Shown here piece by piece: positions 42,151-50,848 of a stretch of DNA of 64,000 nt. This stretch comes from Nakamurella sp040546275 (GTDB lineage: Bacteria > Actinomycetota > Actinomycetes > Mycobacteriales > Nakamurellaceae), in the NCBI RefSeq assembly GCF_040546275.1, contig NZ_JBEPNO010000026.1:1-64000 (forward strand), given 5' to 3'. The notes under the pieces were generated by a model. It worked only from the letters and a program-made list of their open reading frames with translations, was not told the origin of the DNA and made no database searches. Each line of letters begins with the position of its first letter. Position 1 is the first letter of the stretch. Both the position numbers and the translations under genes were made by a program.

Positions 42151-43053
42151 ATGACTGCCTCGACGACCACCGACCGGGCCGTTCCCAGGACGCCGAAGAA
42201 CCCGAAGTTCGCCGGCAACGGCCACGCCGGGAACAAGGGCGGCCGGCCGTGGTTGTTCCACGGTCTGATGATCCCGCTGACCCTGATCTGGGTCGCGCCG
42301 ATGGTGTTCGTGGTACTCGTCGCCTTCCGCTCCTTCGACGACATCGCCGGTCGTGGGTTGTCGGCGCTGCCCAACACCTTCACCTTCGACGGGTTCCGAG
42401 AGGCCTTCGGCGCCGGCGCGATCGGGCAGGCCCTGCGCAACAGCGTGCTGGTCACCGTCCCGGCTGTGGTGCTGGCACTGACCCTCTCGTCGATGGCGGC
42501 CTTCGCGTTGAGCCGGTTCGCCATACCCGGCCGGCGCACGATCCTGCTGACGATGCTCGCCGGCAACCTGCTTCCCCCGCAGATCCTGTTGATCCCGGTA
42601 GCCAAGATCATGGATTCGGTGGGTCTGTACGACACCCGATTCGGGTTGGTGGTGATCCAGGTGGCCTTCGGGATGGGCTTCTACACCTTCGTCCTGCACG
42701 GGTTCATGCGATCCATCCCACGCGAGATCACCGAGGCCGCAGTGGTCGACGGTGCCGGTGCACTGACCATCTACCTCCGCATCATCCTGCCGCTGTGCCG
42801 ACCTGCCCTGGCTGCGCTTGCCGCGCTGTCGACCACCTGGATCTTCAACGATCTCATCTGGTCCCTGAGCGTGCTGCGAAGTCAGACCAAGATGCCGATC
42901 ACCGCGGCGCTGCTCAATCTGCAGGGCGGGTACGTCAGCCAGTGGAATGTGGTGGCGGCCGGATCGTTGCTGGCCGCGCTGCCGACTGCCGTTGTGTTCT
43001 TCACCTTCCAGAAGCACTTCGTGTCCGGGCTGCTGGTGGGGAGCGACAAGTGA
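42151..43053 (+). CDS. Sugar ABC transporter permease (MalG/UgpE type)
   Basis: The partner permease, 300 residues, six membrane helices. The EAA loop is EITEAAVVDGAGALTIYLRI, and the segment IPVAKIMDSVGLYDTRFGLV is characteristic of MalG-like subunits. AGGAGG lies about 7 nt before the ATG, inside the end of the preceding gene. Its TGA overlaps the GTG of the degraded GH36 gene, which shows that the glycosidase was once translationally coupled to this importer. Confidence 0.95.
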   Translation: MTASTTTDRAVPRTPKNPKFAGNGHAGNKGGRPWLFHGLMIPLTLIWVAPMVFVVLVAFRSFDDIAGRGLSALPNTFTFDGFREAFGAGAIGQALRNSVLVTVPAVVLALTLSSMAAFALSRFAIPGRRTILLTMLAGNLLPPQILLIPVAKIMDSVGLYDTRFGLVVIQVAFGMGFYTFVLHGFMRSIPREITEAAVVDGAGALTIYLRIILPLCRPALAALAALSTTWIFNDLIWSLSVLRSQTKMPITAALLNLQGGYVSQWNVVAAGSLLAALPTAVVFFTFQKHFVSGLLVGSDK

Positions 43054-44232
43054 ATTGGTTGCTGCAATCGCGGGAATCCTCCGACGCCGAACATCTCGAA
43101 CCGGGACCCGGCCCGGTACTGGACTTCTGGGGCGCCAGAGTCGAATCGGTCGAGCGGCCGTGGGCACCGCCCAGCCTTCCCCTTGCCTTCCTGACGTTGC
43201 CCGACCTCGCGCCGCTGGAGTCGTCGAACAGCGGCGACAGGCAGGGTCTGCCCAGCGATCTCGACTTCGAAGTTGCCTCCGGCATCATGGGTACCCGGTG
43301 GGCCGACCCGGTGGTTCGGGTGAAGATCGACAGCCTGGAAGTGACCGCGTTCGACGAGACGGGCGGGCTCCGCGGACGGACCGCACCGTGATCGACCCGC
43401 CGACCGGCGTGCCCTCCCGTTCGGAGGAGTTGTCCGGCACCGGAGCGGATCCGGTGACCATCACGCGGATGATGTCCGCCTGCTGGAACATCTGGGCCCC
43501 TTACGGGGCGATGGTGCAGCACCTGTGCGGCGGGTGGTCCGAGGAGTACTCGGTCACCGAAACCCGTGTGACACGCGGTGGCCGGGGTGCTCGGGCGCGG
43601 ATTGAGGTTCGGCCTGTGGATCGAGCCGGGGGCGGTCGGCGCCGACAGTCGTCTCTTCGCCGAGCATCCCGACCGGGTCTACCGGGCGGGCGATCGACCG
43701 TTCACGTCCATCCGTCACCAGTACGTACTCGATCTGGGTCGGCCCGAGGTGGTCGCGCATCTCTTTGGGGTGTTGCGCAGACTGCCGGGCGCCCAACCGA
43801 TCTCGTATCTCGAGTGGGACATGGACCGGCCGGTGACCGATGGCGGCCGTCCCGGATCGGGCGGCCGAACTGGTCGACCGTTACCTCGACATCCGGCCGG
43901 TCGTGTTGGGCGGGAGGGTGCACGTCCATGGATCGCCGGACAACCGTGGCTACGCCCTCGAATTCGCGCCCGCGGACCCAGCGGCCGAACCGATCGTGAT
44001 GATGGTCTTGGACATCCTGCGGGAGCGCCTGGGTGGGGCGCCGATCGACCGCCTTCACCCCGGCATCCGCCTGCGATCTCTGTCGGCCGACCCCGACCGT
44101 TCCTATCGGATCCGCTCGACCGGCGATGTCTTCACCGGTCGGCGGCTGTCGGCCGCCGGACTGGACGTCGGCTGGGATCTGGCCACCGACTGCGACCTGA
44201 TCAGTCTCGACCCGGTCACCAAGCAACTTTGA
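43050..44232 (+). pseudogene. GH36 alpha-galactosidase, degraded
   Basis: Pieces of one gene in three frames. From 43050 (GTG overlapping the permease stop): PVLDFWGARVESVERPWAPP, then PLAFLTLPDLAPLE. A second frame near 43500-43570 has CGGWSEEYSVTETRV. A third from about 43585 has GLRFGLWIEPGAVGADSRLF, RQYVLDLG-like sequence and ISYLEWDMDRPVTDGG, the clan-D nucleophile region. The C-terminal domain (DPDRSYRIRSTGDVF ... LSAAGLDVGWDLATD) is at 43840-44232. Total span is about 1.2 kb against ~2.1 kb for the family, and the acid/base region is missing. It cannot be active. Confidence 0.82.
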
Positions 44233-44296
44233 CCTCCGTGATGCCTTGGCCTTCCGCCATCAGGTGCCACCCATACCCGGACGGACTGAAGAACCC

Positions 44297-47200
44297 ATGC
44301 TCGCCAGTGAGTCCCGCATCGAACTTCCCGCGATACCGGCGGACCAGGCCGGGCTCGGCGTTGCGGCCTGGGCCGAGCCGGTGGTCATCGACACCTACGA
44401 ACCCGATCCACCCGATCATTTCCCCGCCTACCTCGACACCCGGGTGTATCAGGGATCTTCCGGTCGGGTGTACCCGCTGCCGTTCCACGAGCGGATCAGT
44501 GCGACGAAGTTTCCGCGGCTGTGGTCGGCGATCCACCTCGAGAACAAGTGGCTCCGGGTCATGGTGCTGCCCGAGTTGGGTGGACGGATCCACGTCGGCT
44601 ACGACAAGGTTCGGGGTGAGGACTTCTTCTACCGCAACAATGTCATCAAGCCGGCACTGGTCGGTCTGGCCGGGCCGTGGCTCTCCGGGGGCGTGGAGTT
44701 CAACTGGCCGCAACACCACCGGCCGGCCACCTATCTGCCGACGGACACGTCGATCGAGCGTGGAGCCGATGGCAGCGTCACCGTCTGGTGCTCTGATCAC
44801 GAGCCGTTCAACCGGATGAAGGGCATGCACGGTATCCGACTGCATCCGGACCGGGCGGTCATCGAGGTGGTGGTCCGGCTCTACAACCGGACCGATGCCA
44901 CCCAGACCTTTCTCTGGTGGGCGAACGTGGCGGCCAGGGTGCACGACGACTATCAGTCCTTCTTCCCGCCCGATGTCCACTACGTGGCAGATCATGCGAA
45001 GCGCGTCACTACCACCTTCCCGCGGGTGCGCGGCGAGTACTACGGCGTCGACTATGCGGCCCGGGTCGACGGCGAGCACCCGGACGCCGATCGTCTCGAC
45101 TGGTACCGCAACATCCCGGTACCGACCTCGTACATGTGCGTCGGCAGCTCCGGTGACTTCTTCGGCGGATACGACCATCGCGCGAACCTCGGCTTCGTGC
45201 ATTGGGCCGATCACCACATCTCGCCGGGCAAGAAGCAGTGGACGTGGGGCAATGCGCCGTTCGGCTGGGCCTGGGATGCCCAGCTGACCGACGGCGATGG
45301 GCCCTACGTGGAGCTGATGGCCGGCGTCTACACCGACAACCAACCGGACTTCTCGTTCCTGACGCCCGGCGAAACCAAGTCCTTCAGTCAGTACTGGTAC
45401 CCCATCCACGACATCGGGCCGGCCGGTGCTGCCACCCTGCACGCCGCCGCATCCTTGACCACGAATGCCAAGGTTCCGGGGAAAACCTCGGTGCGGGTGG
45501 GTGTTTCGGTCACCAGCGACCGGCCAGGGACGGTCATCAGCCTGCTCGGTCCGGGCAGCAGGGTCCTGCACCAGCGGGCCTGTGATCTGGAACCTGGTGT
45601 TTCCGCATCGTTTTCCGTTGAGGTGGTGGGGGCGTTCTCGGCCGCTGAGCTCGCGGTCGTCGCAGAATGCGAAGGGCTGCAGTTGGTCCGGCTTGCGGCG
45701 CTGCCTGCCGACGAGAGGCCGGCGCCGGAGTCGGCGACCGAACCACCGGCTCCGGAGGCCATCGAGTCGATCGAGGAGCTGTTCCTCACCGGCCTGCATC
45801 TGGAGCAGTACCGTCACGCGACGAGGTCCCCGGAACGGTACTGGCGGGAAGCGCTGCGGCGGGACCCGTTGGACAGCAGGGTCAATGTGGCCTTGGCCGC
45901 CCGTCTGCACCGTCGTGGACGGTATCGGGAGGCGGAAGAACTACTGCAAAGGGCAATTTCGCGACTGACATCGCGCAATCCGAATCCGGCCGTCGGCGAG
46001 GCCCACTACCAACTCGGCCTGACCTTGATCCAGCTCGGGCGCACCGATCAGGCCTACGACATGCTCGCCAAGGCAGCCTGGAACGCTGCTTGGCGTGCCC
46101 CGGCTCACTACGCGCTGGCTCGTCTGGACTGCATCAGCGAGCAGTGGGCGGCGGCAGAGGAGCATCTGCTCCAGGCGTTGGGCGCCGAATCCGACCACCT
46201 GCAGGCGGCCGATCTGCTGGTCCTCGTCCTGCGGCGGCTCGGCCTGGAACAAGATGCGCGCAAACGGCTCTCGGCCACACGAGCCCTCGATCCCCTGGAC
46301 AGCTGGGCGCTCGACCTGGCCGGCGAACGCCTTTCCTGCGATGCCCAGACCCTGCTCGACGTCGCGCTCGACTATGCCGGTGCCGGCTTCTGGGCCGAGG
46401 CGCTCGCGGTGCTCGACCGAGCCGACAGCAGAGCGGAGACCTCGCCCGTCGGAGCCGGGGCCGTGCGGCCGTTGATCGGCTATCACCGAGCACACATCCT
46501 GCGGATGGCTGGGCGTGCCAACGAGGCGCATGCTGCCGCTCTGGCCGCTTCTCGGGTGGCGTCGGCACTGTGTCTGCCTGGCCGATCAGCCGACGCCCTC
46601 GTACTGCGGGCCGCGATCGAAGCACAGCCCGGCGACGCCCGTGCTGCCGGGCTGCTCGGACACTGGTTGTACGCGCAGGATCGACACGCCGATGCCATCG
46701 ACCAGTGGCAGCGGTCCGCCGACCTCGATCCGAGCGACCCGGTGATCTGGCGGAATCTGGGCCTGGCCGCCATCAACGTGCAGGGTGACCTGGACGCAGC
46801 GGGCGAGCACTATCGGCGCGCGCTCGTCCTTGCCTCCGATGATCCGCGGCTGTGGTTCGAGGCCGATCAACTAGCTGCGCTGCGCGGCAAGCCGGTCGAC
46901 GAGCGGGTGGCAACCCTGGCGGTCAGACCGGAGATCGTCGCCAGACGTGACGATCTCAGCGCAGCCTTCGCGGAACTGTTGGTGCTGGCCTCTCGGCCGG
47001 ACGAGGCACTGTCCCTGCTCGCAGGGCGGGTGTTCCAGCCCTGGGAGGGTGGCGAGGGTCGCGTGCTGGAGGTTTGGGAGGCCGCGAACGCCCGGCTGGG
47101 CAGGTCCGCCATGGGGGAGGGGCGTGCGGCTGACGCACTCGAGTGCTTCGAGGCGGCCCTGAATCCACCGATCGGCCTCGGTGAGGCCAGGCATCTCCTG

Positions 47201-47701
47201 GTCAACTCGGCGGACCTGTACCTCGCCCTTGGCGATGCGCAGGCGGCGGCCGGTTCGGGTTCTGCCAAGCAATCCTGGCTCCGAGCAGCCACTTTCGACG
47301 GTGACTTCCAGAACATGAGCAGCAATGCCTACAGCGAGATGACGTACTTCTCGGTGGTCGCCTGTCGGCGCCTCGGCCATGATGCGCAGGCTGCGGCGCT
47401 GCTGGAGGGGCTGGCCGGCCATATCGAACGGCTGCGCGAGAGCCCAGCGGTGGTCGACTACTTCGCCACTTCGCTACCCGCCATGCTGCTGTTCCACGAG
47501 GATCTGCAGGCCACCAGGGCGGCGACGGTGCTGTTCCTCTCCGCCCAGCTCCGCGTCCTGAGAGGGGACCGGGCAGGTGCGATGAGCCGACTCAACCAGG
47601 TCTTGTTCAGGAACCCAGCTCATCGGCTCGCCCTCGACCTGCAGCAGGAATTGGACGCGGGCCGGATGACGGATGACCTCGCGACGCCGGATGCATCCTG
47701 A
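44297..47701 (+). CDS. DUF5107 domain protein with C-terminal TPR repeats
   Basis: About 1134 residues, no signal peptide. The N-terminal ~380 residues match DUF5107: LENKWLRVMVLPELGGRIHV, VEFNWPQHHRP, LWWANVAARVHDDYQSFFPP and WTWGNAPFGWAWDAQLTDGD. This is a beta-sandwich related to sugar mutarotase-like folds. From about residue 500 helical TPR-like repeats run to the end (YWREALRRDPLDSRVNVALA, YQLGLTLIQLGRTDQAYDML, DQWQRSADLDPSDPVIWRNL). No activity is firmly established to my knowledge. It follows the dead alpha-galactosidase and precedes a DUF4380 gene, so a carbohydrate role is likely. The ATG at 44297 is chosen; a TTG at 44246 is possible. Confidence 0.88.
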   Translation: MLASESRIELPAIPADQAGLGVAAWAEPVVIDTYEPDPPDHFPAYLDTRVYQGSSGRVYPLPFHERISATKFPRLWSAIHLENKWLRVMVLPELGGRIHVGYDKVRGEDFFYRNNVIKPALVGLAGPWLSGGVEFNWPQHHRPATYLPTDTSIERGADGSVTVWCSDHEPFNRMKGMHGIRLHPDRAVIEVVVRLYNRTDATQTFLWWANVAARVHDDYQSFFPPDVHYVADHAKRVTTTFPRVRGEYYGVDYAARVDGEHPDADRLDWYRNIPVPTSYMCVGSSGDFFGGYDHRANLGFVHWADHHISPGKKQWTWGNAPFGWAWDAQLTDGDGPYVELMAGVYTDNQPDFSFLTPGETKSFSQYWYPIHDIGPAGAATLHAAASLTTNAKVPGKTSVRVGVSVTSDRPGTVISLLGPGSRVLHQRACDLEPGVSASFSVEVVGAFSAAELAVVAECEGLQLVRLAALPADERPAPESATEPPAPEAIESIEELFLTGLHLEQYRHATRSPERYWREALRRDPLDSRVNVALAARLHRRGRYREAEELLQRAISRLTSRNPNPAVGEAHYQLGLTLIQLGRTDQAYDMLAKAAWNAAWRAPAHYALARLDCISEQWAAAEEHLLQALGAESDHLQAADLLVLVLRRLGLEQDARKRLSATRALDPLDSWALDLAGERLSCDAQTLLDVALDYAGAGFWAEALAVLDRADSRAETSPVGAGAVRPLIGYHRAHILRMAGRANEAHAAALAASRVASALCLPGRSADALVLRAAIEAQPGDARAAGLLGHWLYAQDRHADAIDQWQRSADLDPSDPVIWRNLGLAAINVQGDLDAAGEHYRRALVLASDDPRLWFEADQLAALRGKPVDERVATLAVRPEIVARRDDLSAAFAELLVLASRPDEALSLLAGRVFQPWEGGEGRVLEVWEAANARLGRSAMGEGRAADALECFEAALNPPIGLGEARHLLVNSADLYLALGDAQAAAGSGSAKQSWLRAATFDGDFQNMSSNAYSEMTYFSVVACRRLGHDAQAAALLEGLAGHIERLRESPAVVDYFATSLPAMLLFHEDLQATRAATVLFLSAQLRVLRGDRAGAMSRLNQVLFRNPAHRLALDLQQELDAGRMTDDLATPDAS

Positions 47702-47756
47702 TGATCCGAGTGCGGGAGTGACCGAAGTGGGCCGGAGGTCGACTCAGGTGGGCGGG

Positions 47757-48788
47757 ATGATCGCGGAGGTCGACGTCAGTGGACCCGATGCGGTGTTCTG
47801 GCTGTCCAACGAACGGTTGCGGCTCGGCGTGGTGCCGGCGCTCGGTGGCCGCCTGTTGTCCCTGCAGTGGAACCACCGAGAGTTGCTCTATCGCAACGAG
47901 GTACTGATCGACGACCGACTGCACCGCCTCGACGACTCTGCTCTCCCGGCGCTCGACCGCACCATGGCATCCTGGCGCAACTACGGTGGGGACAAGACCT
48001 GGCCGGCCCCGCAGGGTTGGTCGGGTGCGGCCGAATGGGCCGGCCCGCCGGACCCGGTCCTCGACTCGGGACCCTACGAACCGGTGTTGGCCATCGAGGA
48101 CGAACGGCTTGCGCTCGTCATGACGAGTGCGCCCGATCCGCGGAGCGGACTGCAGGTCACCAGAACGATCGTGCTGGTCCCGGACTCGTTGGAATTCGAG
48201 CTGCACCAACAATTCACGGCCGTCCTACGCCCGGTGAGGTGGGCGGTCTGGAACGTCCTCCAACTGCGCGCTGACCCATCCGGCGACGTTCGGGATGGCT
48301 GGTACGCGGAGGTGGTGCATCGACCTGGTTCCGTCATCGAGTTGTTGTCCGGTAACGGATTTCCGTCCTATCGGATCACTGAACGGGTCGTCTTCGTGCC
48401 CTGTCAGGACGTCGTCGGCAAGCTGGGTGTGCCCGGCGCGACCGGTCGTCTGGCTACCTGGATTGACGGTGTTGCTGTCACGCAACGGTTTTGGCCCGCT
48501 CCGTGGGCCGACGACGGGGACTATCCCGACCGTGGGTCGAGGGCGGAGATCTGGCTGGAATGCCCGCTCGCCGAGCGGCTTGCGCATCTCGGTGGGCTCG
48601 ATCCGCCCGCCCGGATCATCGAGAGCGAGGTGTTGGGCCCGATGGTCGCGCTCGCCCAGGGGGAGAGCACTTCCATGACCGTTGTCGTCGGAGTGACCAG
48701 CGATTTCGTCCCGGCAGGGTGGGCCATCAGTGCGCACCACCCTCCCAGCTCTCACCGCACGGGCCACCGCCGCCGGCTTCACCGATGA
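47757..48788 (+). CDS. DUF4380 domain protein (mutarotase-like fold)
   Basis: About 343 residues, cytosolic. The core signatures LRLGVVPALGGRLLSLQWNH, RELLYRNEVL and SWRNYGGDKTWPAPQGWSG are characteristic of DUF4380. The opening N-E-x-LR-x2-V-x-P-x-LGGR pattern also occurs in the DUF5107 protein just upstream, pointing to a common ancestry or similar sugar site. AGGTGG lies before the ATG at 47757; in-frame starts at 47718 (GTG) or 47691 (ATG, overlapping the upstream stop) are possible. The 3' end overlaps the convergent dioxygenase gene by 62 nt. Catalytic role unknown. Confidence 0.85.
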   Translation: MIAEVDVSGPDAVFWLSNERLRLGVVPALGGRLLSLQWNHRELLYRNEVLIDDRLHRLDDSALPALDRTMASWRNYGGDKTWPAPQGWSGAAEWAGPPDPVLDSGPYEPVLAIEDERLALVMTSAPDPRSGLQVTRTIVLVPDSLEFELHQQFTAVLRPVRWAVWNVLQLRADPSGDVRDGWYAEVVHRPGSVIELLSGNGFPSYRITERVVFVPCQDVVGKLGVPGATGRLATWIDGVAVTQRFWPAPWADDGDYPDRGSRAEIWLECPLAERLAHLGGLDPPARIIESEVLGPMVALAQGESTSMTVVVGVTSDFVPAGWAISAHHPPSSHRTGHRRRLHR

Positions 48789-49539
48789 ATACGTCATTGC
48801 CGGTGGACAAGTCGGTCATCGGTAGATACCACCGTGAGATCTCCTTACTCGCGGTGGGAACGTAGTGGAAGATCAACGAGCGACGGAACCGGTCGAGCGA
48901 AGTGTTGGGCAGTGACCCGTGGACCAGGCTTCCGTGGAAGAACAGGACGTCACCGGCATTCATCTCCGTCTGCACGGCTGTCATGCCCTCAGGTGGCCGG
49001 ACCAGGCCCCTGGTGAAGGACTCGCTCGCGTCCGACTCTTCCGGGCACACGACCTCCATGCGGTGCGAACCGGGAACGACGGACAGCGCGCCGTTCCCGC
49101 CGTCGCAGTCGTCGATGGCAATCCATGCAGCCAGACATGTTTCTGGGTTGCTGCGCAGGAAGTAGTTGTCCTGGTGCATGGCCTGGCCGCGAGCGGTCGG
49201 TGGTTTGAAGTAGAACATCGACTGGGCACCATGTGCTGCTCCGATCAATCGCGTCACGATCTGGGTGATCCGAGCGTCGACCATTGTTTTCCGGGCCACC
49301 AGGCCGGCGCTCAGGTCGCGGCGGCGGTGCGGCTGCATGAAGCGCGGGTACTGCGAAAGGATGTCGTTCTGGGCCAGTTTGTCGTCGGCGGCCAGCGCAA
49401 GCCGGTCCGACTCGACCTGCTGCATGAAAGTGTCGCGGATTGTCTCGACGTCCACCAACGGTAGGAGTCCACGGGCGAGTTCTACTCCGTCACGTTCGAA
49501 TTCAAGCTTGCTGTCACAGGAGGTGAGGTTGTTGGTCAT
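48727..49539 (-). CDS. Phytanoyl-CoA dioxygenase (PhyH) family protein
   Basis: A 270-residue Fe(II)/2-oxoglutarate oxygenase. The HxD pair is in GQAMHQDNYFL, the distal His is in FFHGSLVHGSLPN, and the 2-oxoglutarate Arg is expected in RFRRSLIFHY. NGALSVVPGSHRMEVV is the usual PhyH strand. The start ATG at 49539 follows GGGTGGAGGG. It is divergent from a LacI regulator and convergent with the DUF4380 gene, so it may belong to the same sugar-responsive locus. The substrate is unknown. Confidence 0.9.
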   Translation of the reverse strand: MTNNLTSCDSKLEFERDGVELARGLLPLVDVETIRDTFMQQVESDRLALAADDKLAQNDILSQYPRFMQPHRRRDLSAGLVARKTMVDARITQIVTRLIGAAHGAQSMFYFKPPTARGQAMHQDNYFLRSNPETCLAAWIAIDDCDGGNGALSVVPGSHRMEVVCPEESDASESFTRGLVRPPEGMTAVQTEMNAGDVLFFHGSLVHGSLPNTSLDRFRRSLIFHYVPTASKEISRWYLPMTDLSTGNDVFIGEAGGGGPCGESWEGGAH

Positions 49540-49608
49540 CCCTCCACCCTGCCGTCGAGCCAAGCTTTTGACCATGGACGATTGAGGCCGACAAATGGAT
49601 GATGCTGC

Positions 49609-49619
49609 CGAATCATTCG
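49609..49619. promoter_or_regulatory. CGAATCATTCG palindrome upstream of the dioxygenase
   Basis: An 11-nt perfect dyad (CGAAT/ATTCG) 70 nt before the dioxygenase start and 150 nt before the divergent lacI-type gene. Candidate operator for that LacI regulator; inferred from position. Confidence 0.35.
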
Positions 49620-49772
49620 CCGTCTCCGGCGCTCTGCAGTAGCTCGACGACCTACTGACCTCGACCGCCTGGGGGCGAGCCGCACCCCGGCGGGGCTGGG
49701 GCCGACGTTAGGCTTCCGTTCAATGCCCTGTCAGGGGCGGATCCGGCCGAATCGGGAGGCGGTGATCGGCGC

Positions 49773-50807
49773 ATGAAACGTGTCACCATCTCGGACATCG
49801 CGGCCAGGGCCGGTGTGTCCAAGGGCGCCGTCTCCTACGCCCTCAACGGACTGCCCGGTGTCTCGGCCGAAACCCGTCGACGGGTGGAATCGATTGCGCG
49901 TGAGCTGAACTGGACCCCGAGCCAGACCGCCCGCAAACTATCGGGTGCACGCAGCAACGCCCTGGGTTTGGTGCTGGCGCGGCCGGCCAAACTGCTCGGC
50001 GCCGAGCCCTTCTACATGGAATTCATCGCCGGGATGGAAGAAGTTTTCTCCAGCCGTTCGATGTCCCTGATGCTGCAGATGTCGGCGAGCCGGGAACGTG
50101 AGAGCGACATCCACCGCGCCTGGTGGCGGGATCGGCAGGTGGACGGCGTGGTTCTGGTCGATATCGTCCACGACGACCAGCGCATCGAGGTGCTGAGAAC
50201 CCTCGACGTGCCCACCGTGGTGATCGGGTCGCCAACGGTGGCCGGCGGCTTCACCTGCGTGTGGACCGACGACCACGCCTCGATGGACAGCGCTCTTCGA
50301 TACCTCTACACCCTCGGCCACCGCCGGATCGCGCGGGTGACCGGACCGACCTACCTCACGCACATCAGCAAGCGCACCGAAGCCATGCGCTCCATCAGCC
50401 TCGATCTTGGCATTCCGGTCGAGTCGGAGTTGCTCGTACCCACCGACTTCAGCGGAGAAGGCGGAGCCAGGGCCACCCGCCAGCTGCTCACGTCATCGGC
50501 GCCACCGACCGCGATCATCTACGACAACGACGTGATGGCAGTCGCGGGGTTGTCGGTCACCACCGAACTTGGTCTCAACGTTCCCCGAGACCTGTCCTTG
50601 TTGGCGTGGGACGACTCGTCACTGTGCAAGATTACGCATCCGACTCTGTCGGCGATGAGCCGCGACATCCAAGCCCTGGGCAGCCATACGGCGCGCCGCA
50701 TGCTCGATCTCCTCGACGGGGCCGAGCCCGCAGCTTTTCGAGACAGCCAAGCCGAGATCCAGCCGCGGGGAAGCACCGCCCCACCAGCAGGCACACCGCC
50801 GACCTGA
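49773..50807 (+). CDS. LacI family transcriptional regulator
   Basis: A 344-residue sugar-responsive repressor. The N-terminal HTH (VTISDIAARAGVSKGAVSYA) and hinge helix (TPSQTARKLSGARSNALGLV) are intact, followed by a periplasmic-binding-protein-like sensor domain (LYTLGHRRIARVTGP, PTAIIYDNDVMAVAGL, SLLAWDDSSL). The ATG follows a GGGAGGCGG run about 12 nt upstream. It is divergent from the PhyH-family gene and at the right end of the carbohydrate locus, so it probably controls the dioxygenase and perhaps the importer/DUF5107 operon. Confidence 0.95.
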   Translation: MKRVTISDIAARAGVSKGAVSYALNGLPGVSAETRRRVESIARELNWTPSQTARKLSGARSNALGLVLARPAKLLGAEPFYMEFIAGMEEVFSSRSMSLMLQMSASRERESDIHRAWWRDRQVDGVVLVDIVHDDQRIEVLRTLDVPTVVIGSPTVAGGFTCVWTDDHASMDSALRYLYTLGHRRIARVTGPTYLTHISKRTEAMRSISLDLGIPVESELLVPTDFSGEGGARATRQLLTSSAPPTAIIYDNDVMAVAGLSVTTELGLNVPRDLSLLAWDDSSLCKITHPTLSAMSRDIQALGSHTARRMLDLLDGAEPAAFRDSQAEIQPRGSTAPPAGTPPT

Positions 50808-50848
50808 CACCGGTAGACCTGGACGAGGGCTAGTCCGGACCGGAGGTG

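Noticed and set aside
44216..45910. A 564-codon open frame antisense to the DUF5107 gene
   Set aside because: Same reason: mirror-image composition, no domain; the sense protein carries clear DUF5107 motifs.
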